In this document: positions 1 to 9,215 of the stretch, one piece after another | Numbering within the stretch: position 1 is the stretch's first letter | How the letters are laid out: each line of letters opens with the position of its first letter | Origin: CAVUXJ01 sp963814975 | GTDB taxonomy: Bacteria; Acidobacteriota; Vicinamibacteria; Vicinamibacterales; CAVVIG01 | Assembly: GCA_963814975.1 (NCBI GenBank) | Contig: CAWFFB010000036.1 | Location: forward strand, 1 to 48,180 | Direction of reading: 5' to 3' | DNA length: 48,180 nt | Translations under genes and position numbers: made by a program | The notes under the pieces: model-generated | What the model saw: only the letters and a program-made list of their open reading frames with translations | Database searches by the model: none | Told to the model about the DNA's origin: nothing

Positions 1-338
1 CGCGGGTCCGCAGGGAGAGCGTGAGCGGCTCTTCCGTCGTAACGACTGCCGAGGCAGTGCGCCGAAGCGGGGGACCTTAAAACGAGATCAGGAAGGGTCA
101 GCGCACAGAAAAATGCGCTCGAAGTCCGCGCTGAAGAGGTGGCTCAACGCTTCCGGCTCGACGCCGAGCCGCCAGACAGGACCCGATGGGCTGACCGAAG
201 ACGCGCGGATGGCACACCGCCTGCCACGCCTCATCGCCTACGGTATTACGTGCGCTCTCCGTCAGGTTGGGGGAGCCGCGCCGGCGGTGGCAATCAGCGG
301 CTCTGCAAGCTCTACACCGTCTTGACGGGCGAAGCGAT

Positions 339-710
339 TCACGAGACGGCCGTCTGCGCTTGATCGAAGTCAAAGATCGTCACTCGCTTCAGCGTGCGTG
401 CCTCTGGAAAATGATAGAGATCGCCGGACAAGACGACGCCTCCGGTGCGTGGCAGTGTAAGGTACAGGACTTGATGCCCTGGCGTGTGTCCAGGCGCGGA
501 CTTGATGATCACCGATCCGTCGCCGAACACATCATGCTCGTCGTCTTGAATGATTATCGTCTTGCTGGTCTTCAATGCCGCGTAGTAGGCAGGCTGCAAG
601 AAACCCGGTGGTTTCTCCGAGAACATCGCGTCGCGCTCGACTGGCGCACCAGCCAGGTTGCAGCTGCGAATGCGGTCGCGTTAGCGTGTGTACTTAGACA
701 AAATTTTCCG
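339..710 (-). pseudogene. Metallo-beta-lactamase-fold hydrolase remnant
   Basis: The minus strand reads a typical MBL-fold middle section: a segment with NATAFAAATWLVRQ, then ERDAMFSEKPPGF, a TSKTIII strand, the SAPGHTPGHQVLYL metal-ligand His region and the GDLYHF Asp region. The first part (about 650-710) is in a different frame from the rest, so there is an indel near 650. The HxHxDH zinc motif that should stand just before the NATAF segment is missing: only a short STHANA-like stretch remains. The C-terminal third breaks down after FDFDQAQTAV. The family hydrolyses lactones, thioesters or similar substrates with a di-zinc site. This copy lacks that site and should be inactive. Loss of a whole motif, not only a base, argues for genuine decay. 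Confidence 0.6.
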
Positions 711-839
711 GAGGCGGCGCCTCGCCTGGCTGCCACATAGCCACGACGCGGTGACGCGGTTAGAAGCTACCTGCCAAAGATGCCGAATGTGCATAGGAGC
801 ACGTTCCAACTCCGCTTAGCCTCAGGATCCGGTGTCCGG

Positions 840-1058
840 CCAAGATTCCAAGCGGCTTGCCCACGTATCCCTGCCCACGTATCCATTGTGCTGGTCACGG
901 TGCGTTCAGAGTCGATGCTCGTGGAGGCTGGCCTGGCGGCCGGAACGTTGGGCCATGTGCTGAAGGATACGGCGGGCGACGAACTCCTCCCGGCGGTCCA
1001 TGCCGCACTCGCTGATGAACGGGGACGCGCCTATCAATGTGCGTGTTCCTCAAGATGA
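840..1058 (+). pseudogene. NarL-type receiver domain fragment
   Basis: The frame contains VSIVLVTVRSESMLVEAGLAAG followed by LGHVLKDTAGDELLPAV. This is the C-terminal half of a response-regulator receiver: the conserved Thr-containing strand, the switch helix and the strand carrying the invariant Lys (HVLK). The phospho-acceptor Asp half and the LuxR-type DNA-binding domain are both absent. The upstream part of the frame has no receiver similarity. A short 12-base tandem duplication (859-870 and 873-884) lies at the junction where recognisable sequence starts. I read it as a deletion remnant, not a functional gene. Confidence 0.5.
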
Positions 1059-1085
1059 ACACGCGGACGGATGAAGAGGAACTAG

Positions 1086-1363
1086 ATGCAGACCCTCACG
1101 CAAGCCGGCTTGTGCCGCGGCATTGCCTGCTTGCTCGTTGCGATGGCCATGGCTTGCTCCGGCCGGAACGAGGCGGCGCCGCAGGCGTCCGCGGCGGCAA
1201 CACCGGCGGCGCTCCCGTCGGCGACCGACGCGGCCATCCCTCCAACGGCCTCGCCGTACGACGCCCTGTCGGAAGCCGTCGGCACCGGCTGCTCTCTAAG
1301 CAGCGGGAGCCGCGCGACCCGGCGAAGGCCCAAGTCGATACAGACCGAAAGGCAGGCACGTAG
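1086..1363 (+). pseudogene. Lipoprotein N-terminal fragment
   Basis: The ATG at 1086 opens a clear lipoprotein signal: a hydrophobic run ending in the lipobox-like AMAC, then an Ala/Pro-rich linker reaching SPYDALSEAV. After about residue 68 the protein loses recognisable character. The stop of the neighbouring frame at 1363 lies three bases before the next gene. The YDALSEAV segment resembles the start of the mature part of MltF-type periplasmic-binding/lytic-transglycosylase proteins, so this could be a deleted copy of such a gene. That identification is weak. Confidence 0.35.
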
Positions 1364-1365
1364 GC

Positions 1366-3051
1366 ATGTGGAAGCTGTCCCTGGACCCGACGCAGAAGAC
1401 GCTAATCAGCCAGCTGCAAGCGAGCGACCTCTGGTCGACCTGTGCCCGCACGGCGCGCCGCCATCTGGTGGCGGCGATCGCTCTCGGGGCAATCGTTCTT
1501 GTCACCGACTCCAGTTTCGCGCAGAGTCGGCCACCGCAGAGCGTGTCGGCGTCAGCCGCGGCGACACCGACGGCCGCGCTGCCGTCATCCGACGCTGTCC
1601 AAGGCGCCGGCACCACGCAAACAGCGTCGCTGACATGCACAGCGGAGCCAGGTGGACGCAGGCAGTGTCCGGCGGACACGTCGGCGGGTGTGGCGCTCAT
1701 GAAGTCCACGGGGCCCTCGGCTTGCCTGCTGGGCAAGACCTGGGGCTACGACAGTGCAGGCGTCTGGGTCGCCGACGGCTGCGGCGGCGAGTTCACGCTG
1801 GGCCAGGGAGCCGCGGGCGCTTCCGCATCTGCGGCGCCGCCAGAGTACGTGCCTGTGGAGACTTGGGGGGAGTTCGACCCCGGCAGTGGCTTCCTCCTCG
1901 GGAGGTCGAGTGCCGGAGAGTTGAGCATCAGCGGGTACGCGCTGACGCGATACGTGAACCAGACGCCCGGCGAGCAGACCTTCATCGATCATCTCGGGAA
2001 CGAGCGCACCGTCGATGGCCGCAACGACATCTGGCCGCATCGGGTCATGATCTTCCTCAAGGGGTGGGTCGGGAACCCGAGGTTGATCTACGCGGTCACC
2101 TTCTGGACGGTGCTCGATACCAACCAGAACGCGATCTTCGGCAACATCGGCTACCAGTTCAGCCGGAAGTTCAGCGTCTACGCCGGCCTCAACGGACACC
2201 CCGGTACACGCTCGCTCCAGGGCTCGCATCCTTTCTGGCTCGGCCAGGATCGCGTGATGGCCGACGAGTTCTTCAGGCCCTTCTTCGGATCCGGCGTCTG
2301 GGCACAGGGCGAAGCGGTGCCCGGCCTCTGGTACAACGTGATGCTGAGCAATACCAATAGCATCCTCGGCGTCACGTCGAGCGAGCTGGATCGGAACATT
2401 TTCCACCGGCGCGTCGATGTGGTGGATGCCCACGACCAAGGAATTCGGCCCCAGGGGCGCCTACGGCGACTGGGAAATGCACCAGAAGGTGGCGACGCGG
2501 TTCGGCTTCTCCACGACGCGGAGCCCGGAGCAGCGCTTCACCAACGCTTCCGGCGGTAGCGACAACACCACCCTCAGGCTGGCCGACAGCGTGAACGTGT
2601 TCGACAGGGGTGCGCTCGCGACCGGCGTGGCTGTGGACACGGTGAACTACCGGATCCTCTCATTCGATGCCGGCCTGAAGTACAAGGGCATCTTCCTGCA
2701 GACCGAGATCTACAACCGCTGGCTCGACAACTTCAGGGCGGACGGTCCGCTGCCGGTCGCCAGCATCCACGACACCGGCTTCTACATGCAGGGGGCGTTC
2801 TTCCCGGTGCCGAAGAAGCTCGAAGTCTACGGCGTTACCTCGCAGATCTTCGGCGACACGGACGCGGGCTTCAGCAACAGCTCCGAGTACGTGGTGGGGG
2901 CAAACTTTTATCCGTTCGACTCGCGCAACTACCGCCTGAACATCCAGAGTTCAGAAAGTGAACCACTCGCCGGTCAGCAGCGCGTTCGGCTATTACGTGG
3001 GCGGCCTGAACGGGCAACTCGTTTGCCGTCGGCTTCTCGGTGTTCTTCTAA
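1366..3051 (+). CDS. DUF3011/porin-like outer-membrane protein (frameshifted)
   Basis: The N-terminus has a signal region ending in DSSFAQ. It is followed by a Cys-containing DUF3011-like module (about residues 85-150; SLTCTAEPGGRRQCP and KTWGYDSAGVWVADGC). The remainder is beta-barrel-like with alternating aromatic strands, ending in the aromatic outer-membrane terminus FAVGFSVFF. The frame shifts near 2410 and again near 2960-3015; reading across both gives one continuous protein of about 560 residues with stop at 3049-3051. The protein probably sits in the outer membrane. Thirteen bases separate its stop from the next ATG, with an AGGAG ribosome site between, so the two genes look cotranscribed. 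The substrate is unknown. Confidence 0.65.
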
Positions 3052-3063
3052 GGAGCAAAGAAC

Positions 3064-4186
3064 ATGCGCGCCACATACCTCGCCGGCTGCGTGCTCACCG
3101 GCATCGCTTGCCGTTGGGACGATCCATCATGGAAACGCCGCGCCCGCGGCGCAGGCGCCGGCCGATGCGAATCAGTTCAACGATTCTCACTTCCACCTGA
3201 CGAACTACATCCAGGAGGGCATCAGCGTCCCGGCGTTCCTGAAGATCATGGGGAACCGGGTCAGTCGCTCGACGCTGTTCGGTATTCCATTGCAGCAGCA
3301 GTGGTCGTACGGAAACTCTGGGGACTTCGCGCCGACGTACTACCTGCAAAGTGATGCCCCTCTCTATTACTACTCGTTCACCGACGCCTACATCGCCAGC
3401 GTGTTTCGGTCGCTGTCGAAAGAAGACCAGGCGCGCTTCGATCCGATGATCACCGGGTTCAACCCGGCTGATATGTACGGGGTCGACCACATCCGCCGTG
3501 TGCTGCGCACGTTCCCCGGCGTGTTCTCCGGCATCGGCGAGTTCAGCATTCACAAGGAGTTCGTGTCGTCGAAGGTGGCGGGCGAAGTCGCCAGCCTGAC
3601 GAACCCCGCCCTCGACCGCATTCTCGATTTCGCCGCGGAAGCGGGCCTCGTCGTCATCCTGCACAACGACATCGACATGCCGTTTGCGAAGCAGGGCGCG
3701 GAGCCTGTCTACCTGACGCAGACGAAGGCGGTGCTCAAGCGGCACCCCAAGGCAACCATCATCTGGGCGCACGTCGGCCTTGGCCGCGTGGTCCACCCGG
3801 TACAGCCGTCAGCCACCGAGTCGGCGGCCGAGCGCAGCCCCGCGCACATGGGCATCGTCGAATCGATGCTGATCGACCCTGCGCTGGCCCACGTGTCGTT
3901 CGATATCTCCTGGGACGAAGTCGCGAAATACGCGGTCGCGAGTCCGGAAGCGAGCGCGCGGGTGGCGGCGGTCCTGAACAAATACCCGGATCGTTTCCTG
4001 TTTGGAACGGACACGGTTGCACCTGCAGGACCGGGGCCCTATTACGCCGTGTTCGAGATGTGGGGTCCGGTGTTCCGGCAGCTCACACCCGAGGCGAGCC
4101 TGAAGGTTCGGAAAGGGAATTACGAGAGGCTCTTCGACGAAGGCACGCCAGCGGGTTCGCGCGTGGGAAAAGCGAACGTGAAATGA
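3064..4186 (+). CDS. Amidohydrolase-family metal-dependent hydrolase (frameshifted near start)
   Basis: After a short signal-like start (MRATYLAGCVLTGIA) the frame slips near 3108 and continues with NDSHFHLTNYIQ. The protein shows the TIM-barrel amidohydrolase metal ligands in order: HFH, the GEFSIHKEF His, VVILHNDIDMP, IIWAHVGLG and the LFGTDTV Asp. This is the PF04909-type layout. Length is about 370 residues, normal for the family. It probably hydrolyses or decarboxylates a small substrate, and the signal-like N-terminus suggests periplasmic action. It lies between two porin genes, which suggests import and processing of the same compound class. Only the start region is disrupted; from about 3110 to the stop the frame is intact. 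Confidence 0.7.
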
Positions 4187-4217
4187 ACATACATCAATCA
4201 TCAGAAGGAGAATCAGG

Positions 4218-5473
4218 ATGACACCGACAACCGGACACCCTGGAGGCCACCCGAGCGACGCCGATGGGCGCGGTCGCTGGCATGGCAGCAGCACTGCTGC
4301 TCGGAACCGTCGCGCCCGCACGCGCGCAGGCGCCGGCCGCACGATGCCAAGCCGAGCCTGGAGATTTACGGGTTCGCGATGCTCGACATGGGCATCAACC
4401 TCAAGACCATCGACCCGAACTGGTACCGACACGATGCGGGTCAACCGTCTGCCTTCATTCGACAAGCAGTTCGGCGAAGACGGCAGCACGTTCGCCGGCG
4501 TGCGTCAGAGCAGGCTGGGCGTGAGCGGCTTCGACGCCGACGCTCTGGGCGAGTCTGCGGACCACGTTCGAGTTCGAATTGTTCGGGACCGGCGTGGATG
4601 AGGGCCAGACGACGTTCCGCCTGCGCCATGCCTATGGCGAGCTCGGGAAGTTCGGCGCGGGGCAGACCTGGAGCCCGTTCATGGACATCGACGTGTTCCC
4701 GAACTCAATCGAGTACCGGGGTCCAACGGGCATGGTCTTCTTCCGCAACGTCCAGGTGCGCTGGATGCCTATCCAGGGCGACACCCGCCTTACGCTGGCG
4801 CTCGAACGTCCAGGTGCATCGGGTGACGCCGGCGTGCTCGCCGACCGCATCGAGCTGCAGAACGTGAAGGGCCGAAACCCGATGCCCGACATCACCGGCG
4901 AGTACCGCTTCGGCGGTCAGCGCGGCTACGTCGAGGTGGCCGGCCTGCTGGGCAAGATGAACTGGGACGACGTCCTCGCCGATCAGTTCGACTTGTCGGG
5001 CAGCGCGACGCGCTGGGGCCTGAATTTCAGTTCCAACGTGAAGCTGGGCGCCGCGCACGACCCTGCGCCTGCAACTTGTGTACGGCGAAGGCATCCAGAA
5101 CTACATGAACGACGCGCCGGTTGATGTCGGCATCGTGTCAAACCCTGGCAATGCCGTGACGCCGATCGAGGGCAAGGCCATTCCCATCACCGGCACGGTG
5201 CTGTTCGTCGACCACAACTGGAACGACAAGTTTTCGACCTCGGCGGGCTATTCGCGCACCGACATCGACAACGTCGAGGGCCAGGCCGCGAATGCGTATC
5301 GAACGGGCCAATACGCGCTGGGCAATCTGCTCTACAGCCCCGTCCCCGGCGTGATGATGGGCGGCGAGCTGCAGTGGGGCAAACGCGAGATGTTCAAGGA
5401 CCCCTACGTCGGCGATGGCCTGAAGATCCAGTTCTCGTTCAAGTACAACTTCTCGTCAAAGGTAGGAGGCTAG
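4218..5473 (+). CDS. DcaP-like trimeric outer-membrane porin (several frameshifts)
   Basis: Pieces in different frames join into a DcaP-like porin. There is a signal peptide with AAALLLGTVAPARAQAP, then SLEIYGFAMLDMGINLKTID, DKQFGEDGSTFAGVRQSRLG, a barrel section with GQTWSPFMDIDVFPNSIEY, and a C-terminal part from 5078 ending in FSFKYNFSSKVGG. DcaP-type proteins have the same IYGF...D.G start and a GQTWS/F strand. They take up dicarboxylates and similar anions. At least four indels (about 4260, 4340, 4440-4570 and 5060) break the frame. A ribosome site (AAGGAG, about 4203) precedes the ATG at 4218. Stop to the next start is only a few bases. Confidence 0.65.
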
Positions 5474-5477
5474 TCAA

Positions 5478-6533
5478 ATGAGTCTGATTCCGTCGTCTGA
5501 TCATTCGCAACGGCTCGCTCGCCGGCCTCGACGGTGGCTGCGTTGAGTATTCCGGTCCTGCCAGTCTCAGGCGCGCAGCTGCCGAGATCCAGAAAGCGGT
5601 CGACGCGCGCTGTACAAGCAGTACCGAACCTCAAGGAGGCGACAACGCCGACTACATTCCGGCCCTCGCCAAAGTGGATCCGAACTATTCGGCATCGCGC
5701 TCGTGACGCCGTGACGGCAAGGTGTTCACAGCCGGCGACATGAAGTCCGAGGTGTCGATCCAGTCGATCTCCAAGGTCTTCACGATGGCGCAGGTCATCC
5801 AGGAGCGGGCCTCGCAGGTCGGTCGAGAAACGAATGGGCGTGGATGCCACGGGCAGCGCGCTTCAACTCGATCATCGCCATCGAAGGGGTACGCAGCGTC
5901 GTCGGCGCGGGTGCGCCGGAGATGAATCCGCTCGTCAATCCGGGCGCCATTTCCGCCGACCAGCATGGTGACCGGGCAAACGCCGACGCAGTGTGGGCCA
6001 AGATCCTCGGCTTTCACAGCGACTCCGCCGGGCGCTCGTTGAACGTGCTGCAGGAAGTCTACAAGTCGGAAGCTGACACCAACCAGCGGAACCAGGCGAT
6101 CGGCGCGTTAATGTCTGCGTATGGATACATCAAGACCGACTGGCGTCAGGCAGTCGATCTCTACACGCGGCAGTGCGCCATCAGCGTGAACGCACGAGAT
6201 CTTGCGGTGATGGCGGCGACGCTGGCCGCTGGTGGCAGGAATCCGGTGACCGGCAAGCAGGTCATGGATGCCGCGAAGGTTCCCGGGGTTCTGGCGGTGA
6301 TGGCGACTGCCGGGCTGTATGATGACTCGGGCAAGTGGCTGTATCACACGGGTCTGCCTGCCAAGAGCGGTGTCGGCGGAGGCATTCATTGCGGTATCTC
6401 CGGGTAAGTTTGGCATCGCCGTCATTGCGCCGCCGCTCGACGATGCCGGAAACAGCGTGAAGGCGCAAAGGGCGATTGCCGCGATCTCGAATGCGCTCGG
6501 AGGCAACCCGTACGTGGCACGACCGAAGAGCTG
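5478..6533 (+). CDS. glsA: Glutaminase A-type enzyme (several frameshifts)
   Basis: Joined frames give a serine-dependent glutaminase (L-glutamine to glutamate plus ammonia). Recognisable parts are EIQKAVDA; GDNADYIPALAKVDPN; the SxxK active-site strand VSIQSISKVFTMAQVIQE; NPLVNPGAIS; the ALMSAYGYIKTDW region with its YTRQCAISVNARDLAVM helix; and the end KFGIAVIAPPLDDAGNSVKA. Length is about 340 residues, normal for GlsA. A hydrophobic stretch ending in SGAQLP in a third frame near the start may be a signal peptide, which would make it secreted. Indels occur near 5540-5620, 5700, 5830, 5950 and 6390. ATG 5478 follows the previous stop by four bases, suggesting an operon with the porins and amidohydrolase. 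Confidence 0.7.
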
Positions 6534-6782
6534 AACACTCGTCGCGAGAGCCGCAGCCCTCGCGACGAGGACGGTCCGAAGCGAAGAACCGCCAGTTTCG
6601 GAGAGCACAACTACGATGTCTCCGGCTCTCGGTCGCTTCGGGGTGAGAGGTTTGGTTTGGCCACACGGCGGCCGCCTCGTCCATGACCGGCAGCGTGAGC
6701 CGAAGCGCGGCTCCGCCGCCCTCGTCCGTGTTCGCCCTGGATTCGGGTGATCAGAACGGGGACAATCAGGGTGGAGTGACTC

Positions 6783-7223
6783 ATGAAGAACATCGCCGCT
6801 GTCACCATTGTTGCCGCCGTGTTGAGCGGGCCGCTGGTTGCACAGGAAGAAAAGCCGGTGCCGAAAGACTCCGTGCGGGTGACAATCCCGGGATGTACCA
6901 AGGGTTATGTCTTCACCGCCGGCCGCCGCACCCCAGATCAGGCGGGCAGCGTCGACATTCCAGAAGGCATGCATTTGCGCATGAACGGGCCGAAAAAAGT
7001 GATGGCGGCGATCAAAGCGCACGAAGGTTCGATGGTCCAGATCACCGGCCTCATGAAGAAAGGCCAGTACAATCCGGAGGGCATCGGTCTCGGTGGTGGC
7101 GTACGGATTGGGCCCGGCCCGGCACCTACAGGCGGCGGCCTGTCGGCCGCTCCGATGGCGAGCCAGACGCTCATCGATGTCGAGGGCTGGCGCACCGCGG
7201 TCGGTAACTGCCCATCGCGATAA
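6783..7223 (+). CDS. Secreted hypothetical protein
   Basis: This is an intact 146-residue protein with a cleavable signal (AAVLSGPLVAQEE). The mature part has a CTKGYVF strand, then a region IPEGMHLRMNGPKKVMAAIK followed by HEGSMVQITGLMKKGQ, which looks like a small beta-barrel/OB-like fold. A Gly/Pro-rich loop and a second Cys follow near the C-terminus (VGNCPSR). The two Cys could form a disulfide in the periplasm. I do not recognise the family with certainty. It stands alone: about 250 bases separate it from the glutaminase gene, and the next gene is convergent. Confidence 0.7.
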   Translation: MKNIAAVTIVAAVLSGPLVAQEEKPVPKDSVRVTIPGCTKGYVFTAGRRTPDQAGSVDIPEGMHLRMNGPKKVMAAIKAHEGSMVQITGLMKKGQYNPEGIGLGGGVRIGPGPAPTGGGLSAAPMASQTLIDVEGWRTAVGNCPSR

Positions 7224-7473
7224 CGGACGTGTCGGGCAGGGAACGTCGGCCAAGTTCCCAGTTCACCCTAACCATCCCCAAGGGCCCTCGAAGCTGCAAT
7301 TGAGGGTGCGTCGCAGTTCGCCCGTGCCTTCCCTGCCGCGCGCTCTTCGGCACGACCCTGCTTCGCGGGAACGCGACCCTCTTTTATTCGAGAACGCATT
7401 CGGGCTGGCGCTTGGGTGGCTCGACACGATGTTTGCCTGCTCGCGACTCGGCTCCCGCGACCTCGGTGTTTTC

Positions 7474-7756
7474 CTATAGTCCGCAGCCGGCGGGAGCCAT
7501 GGCCATGGTACTGCCCACGGACACGACGATATAACACTGGCTGGTGCGACGGTCCCTCAATACCAACGCGGACGATCCGGGAACCACCGAGCGGCCGTCG
7601 GGAGCCGCTATCGGCTCGTTGACCAGCAACTGAAACCTCACGTCCTCGGGTCTGGGAATTCGCAACCTGGGCGCGCGTCCGTACAAACCAGGTCGCGAGA
7701 AATACCAGCACAATGACCATTGATATCGACGGCACAAGCGTCCGAACGATTATCAT
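7474..7756 (-). CDS. Small single-pass membrane protein (frameshifted)
   Basis: The ATG at 7756 sits behind a strong GAGGAGGT ribosome site. The protein opens with one membrane helix (TLVPSISMVIVLVFLATWFV). After about 28 residues the frame slips by one and continues as LRIPRPEDVRFQLLVNE, then SALVLRDRRTSQCYIVVSVG, ending MAMAPAGCGL. Joined, it is about 93 residues with a short extracytoplasmic beta-rich domain. I see no known family and assign no function. It is convergent with the secreted protein upstream in the window. Confidence 0.5.
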
Positions 7757-7990
7757 TACCTCCTCCTCCGTCGGGATTGTTTCTGTCAGGTTGGAGGCGA
7801 CTGCTGCTCCCGAGAGATGGCGGCGTTCACGCAAGGTGAGTGCCGCTCGATTTTGTGCGGCCGCCTGGCATGACGCACGGGCGTCCCGTCATTCCGAAGC
7901 GCTTGGTGGCGATTTTCACATCAACCGCGACGATCCACGACGCACACTACATTCGGAACATGACGGTCTCGCGTACACTGGATCCGGTTC

Positions 7991-8308
7991 CTACTGCCTG
8001 GCCACGCCGCCATGGGTAGAGCATCCGGCCGCCGCGGCCGCCTCCGTCGTTCCAGCCTGCCGGGATCCGTCCACGCAGGTTGCGTGCGCGTCACCGGTCA
8101 CGGCCTTCTTCGCCTTTTTCGCACCTGTCTTGGTGGCCTTTGCCGTCGCTTTCCCAGCATGCTTCGCCGCATCCGCAGCGTCCTTACCGGTTTCCTTGGC
8201 TGCCTCCCCTGCTTTCTTGGTCTCTTCCTTGGCGCCGGACTGTGCTGCGGCGTCGATTCCCGCTCCCAGCGAAAGCGCGAGCAGGCATGTCGCGATCATT
8301 TTTCTCAT
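7991..8308 (-). CDS. Secreted Lys/Ala-rich protein with DUF3761-like tail
   Basis: The 105-residue protein starts at ATG 8308 with a signal peptide (MIATCLLALSLGAGIDAAAQ). Residues 25-70 are a low-complexity helix of KxAGxAAK-type repeats (ETKKAGEAAKETGKDAADAA, AGKATAKATKTGAKKAKKAV), resembling LEA or histone H1-like repeats. The C-terminal part has two Cys in CVDGSRQAGTTEAAAAAGC followed by STHGGVA, which matches the CxDG...C..HGGVA pattern of DUF3761. It is probably periplasmic. The role is unknown; the repeat could bind nucleic acid or act as a stress hydrophilin. The frame continues open upstream of 8308, but that extension lacks protein character. Confidence 0.6.
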   Translation of the reverse strand: MRKMIATCLLALSLGAGIDAAAQSGAKEETKKAGEAAKETGKDAADAAKHAGKATAKATKTGAKKAKKAVTGDAHATCVDGSRQAGTTEAAAAAGCSTHGGVARQ

Positions 8309-8532
8309 CTGCGTTCTCCGACGAAGGATGCTGCATGATCCGAGCCCAATGCGGCCCAACTCGACACGCAGAAGCCCTGATGAGTTCGAGGACGCACATC
8401 CTTCGTTCGCGGTCGCATGACGAACATGGCGCCACGTCATGGTTGGGGTCGGGGGAAACTCGCAGTGCCAGTCACACGCTGGAAGCGCAGGGCTGGCCTG
8501 GTCGCGACGAACCTGGGAGGGGACGCCGCCGG

Positions 8533-8955
8533 CTACGTGGATACCTTCGCTGCGAATGGGCGCGAGTTGGCCGAGATGGTGCGCATCGCAACCAAGTACC
8601 AGGCGAACAACGCGATCATCAGCGAATCCACGACCACGAACAGGCCCACCCTCCCAAGATAGGGTTGACCGAGGGTGAGCACGAGGCCGATGAACACCGC
8701 CTTGCTGATGCTGGCGACGATCAAGACCAGAGGACGTACCGGCGGATTGAACGCCGCGTAAATCAGCATGCCGCCGATGAGCGCAATGAGCACGCCCCAG
8801 TTGCGCACCACGATCTCGGCCAGCGGACCGCTCAGCGATTCGCCGAACGTCGACCGAAGCGCGGCCTCCGGTGCGAACACTGCCTGCAACATCGTGGTCG
8901 TCAGCACCCCGGACGCGATCATGATCCACCGAATATTTCGACGAATCCAAGCCAT
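8533..8955 (-). CDS. Four-helix integral membrane protein, unknown function
   Basis: I chose ATG 8955 because a GAGGAGGA ribosome site stands just before it; a longer open frame upstream is not protein-like. The 140-residue protein begins MAWIRRNIRWIMIASGVLTT and has about four hydrophobic segments: the N-terminal one, VVRNWGVLIALIGGMLIYAA, LVLIVASISKAVFIGLVLTL and VGLFVVVDSLMIALFAWYLV. This resembles small DUF4345-type or DoxX-like membrane proteins, but I cannot assign a family. No partner gene is evident. Confidence 0.65.
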   Translation of the reverse strand: MAWIRRNIRWIMIASGVLTTTMLQAVFAPEAALRSTFGESLSGPLAEIVVRNWGVLIALIGGMLIYAAFNPPVRPLVLIVASISKAVFIGLVLTLGQPYLGRVGLFVVVDSLMIALFAWYLVAMRTISANSRPFAAKVST

Positions 8956-9215
8956 CTGAATCCTCCTCTGACGCGGGGCGACGGGACGGAGTGGGCCGGA
9001 CGATAGCACAAACCCGCCATCGACTGAACGCGTCAGGCAGTCTCCGGGCAGGGCGCACGTCCCTCCCCAGGAGGCCGCCAGAGACGGTCCCTGCCCAACT
9101 TTCGCCTCCTTTCCGTGCGGTCCGGCGTCACGCACGGACGGACGGGAAGGCGGTCCCTTTTTATTTGAGGGCCACAGCGCGTTCGGGTGTATAAGCAAGC
9201 GCATTGGAGGAGCAC

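Noticed and set aside
1585..2439. Long minus-strand frame opposite the DUF3011/porin gene
   Set aside because: The plus strand carries signal peptide, Cys module and barrel strands; the minus frame has no such features.
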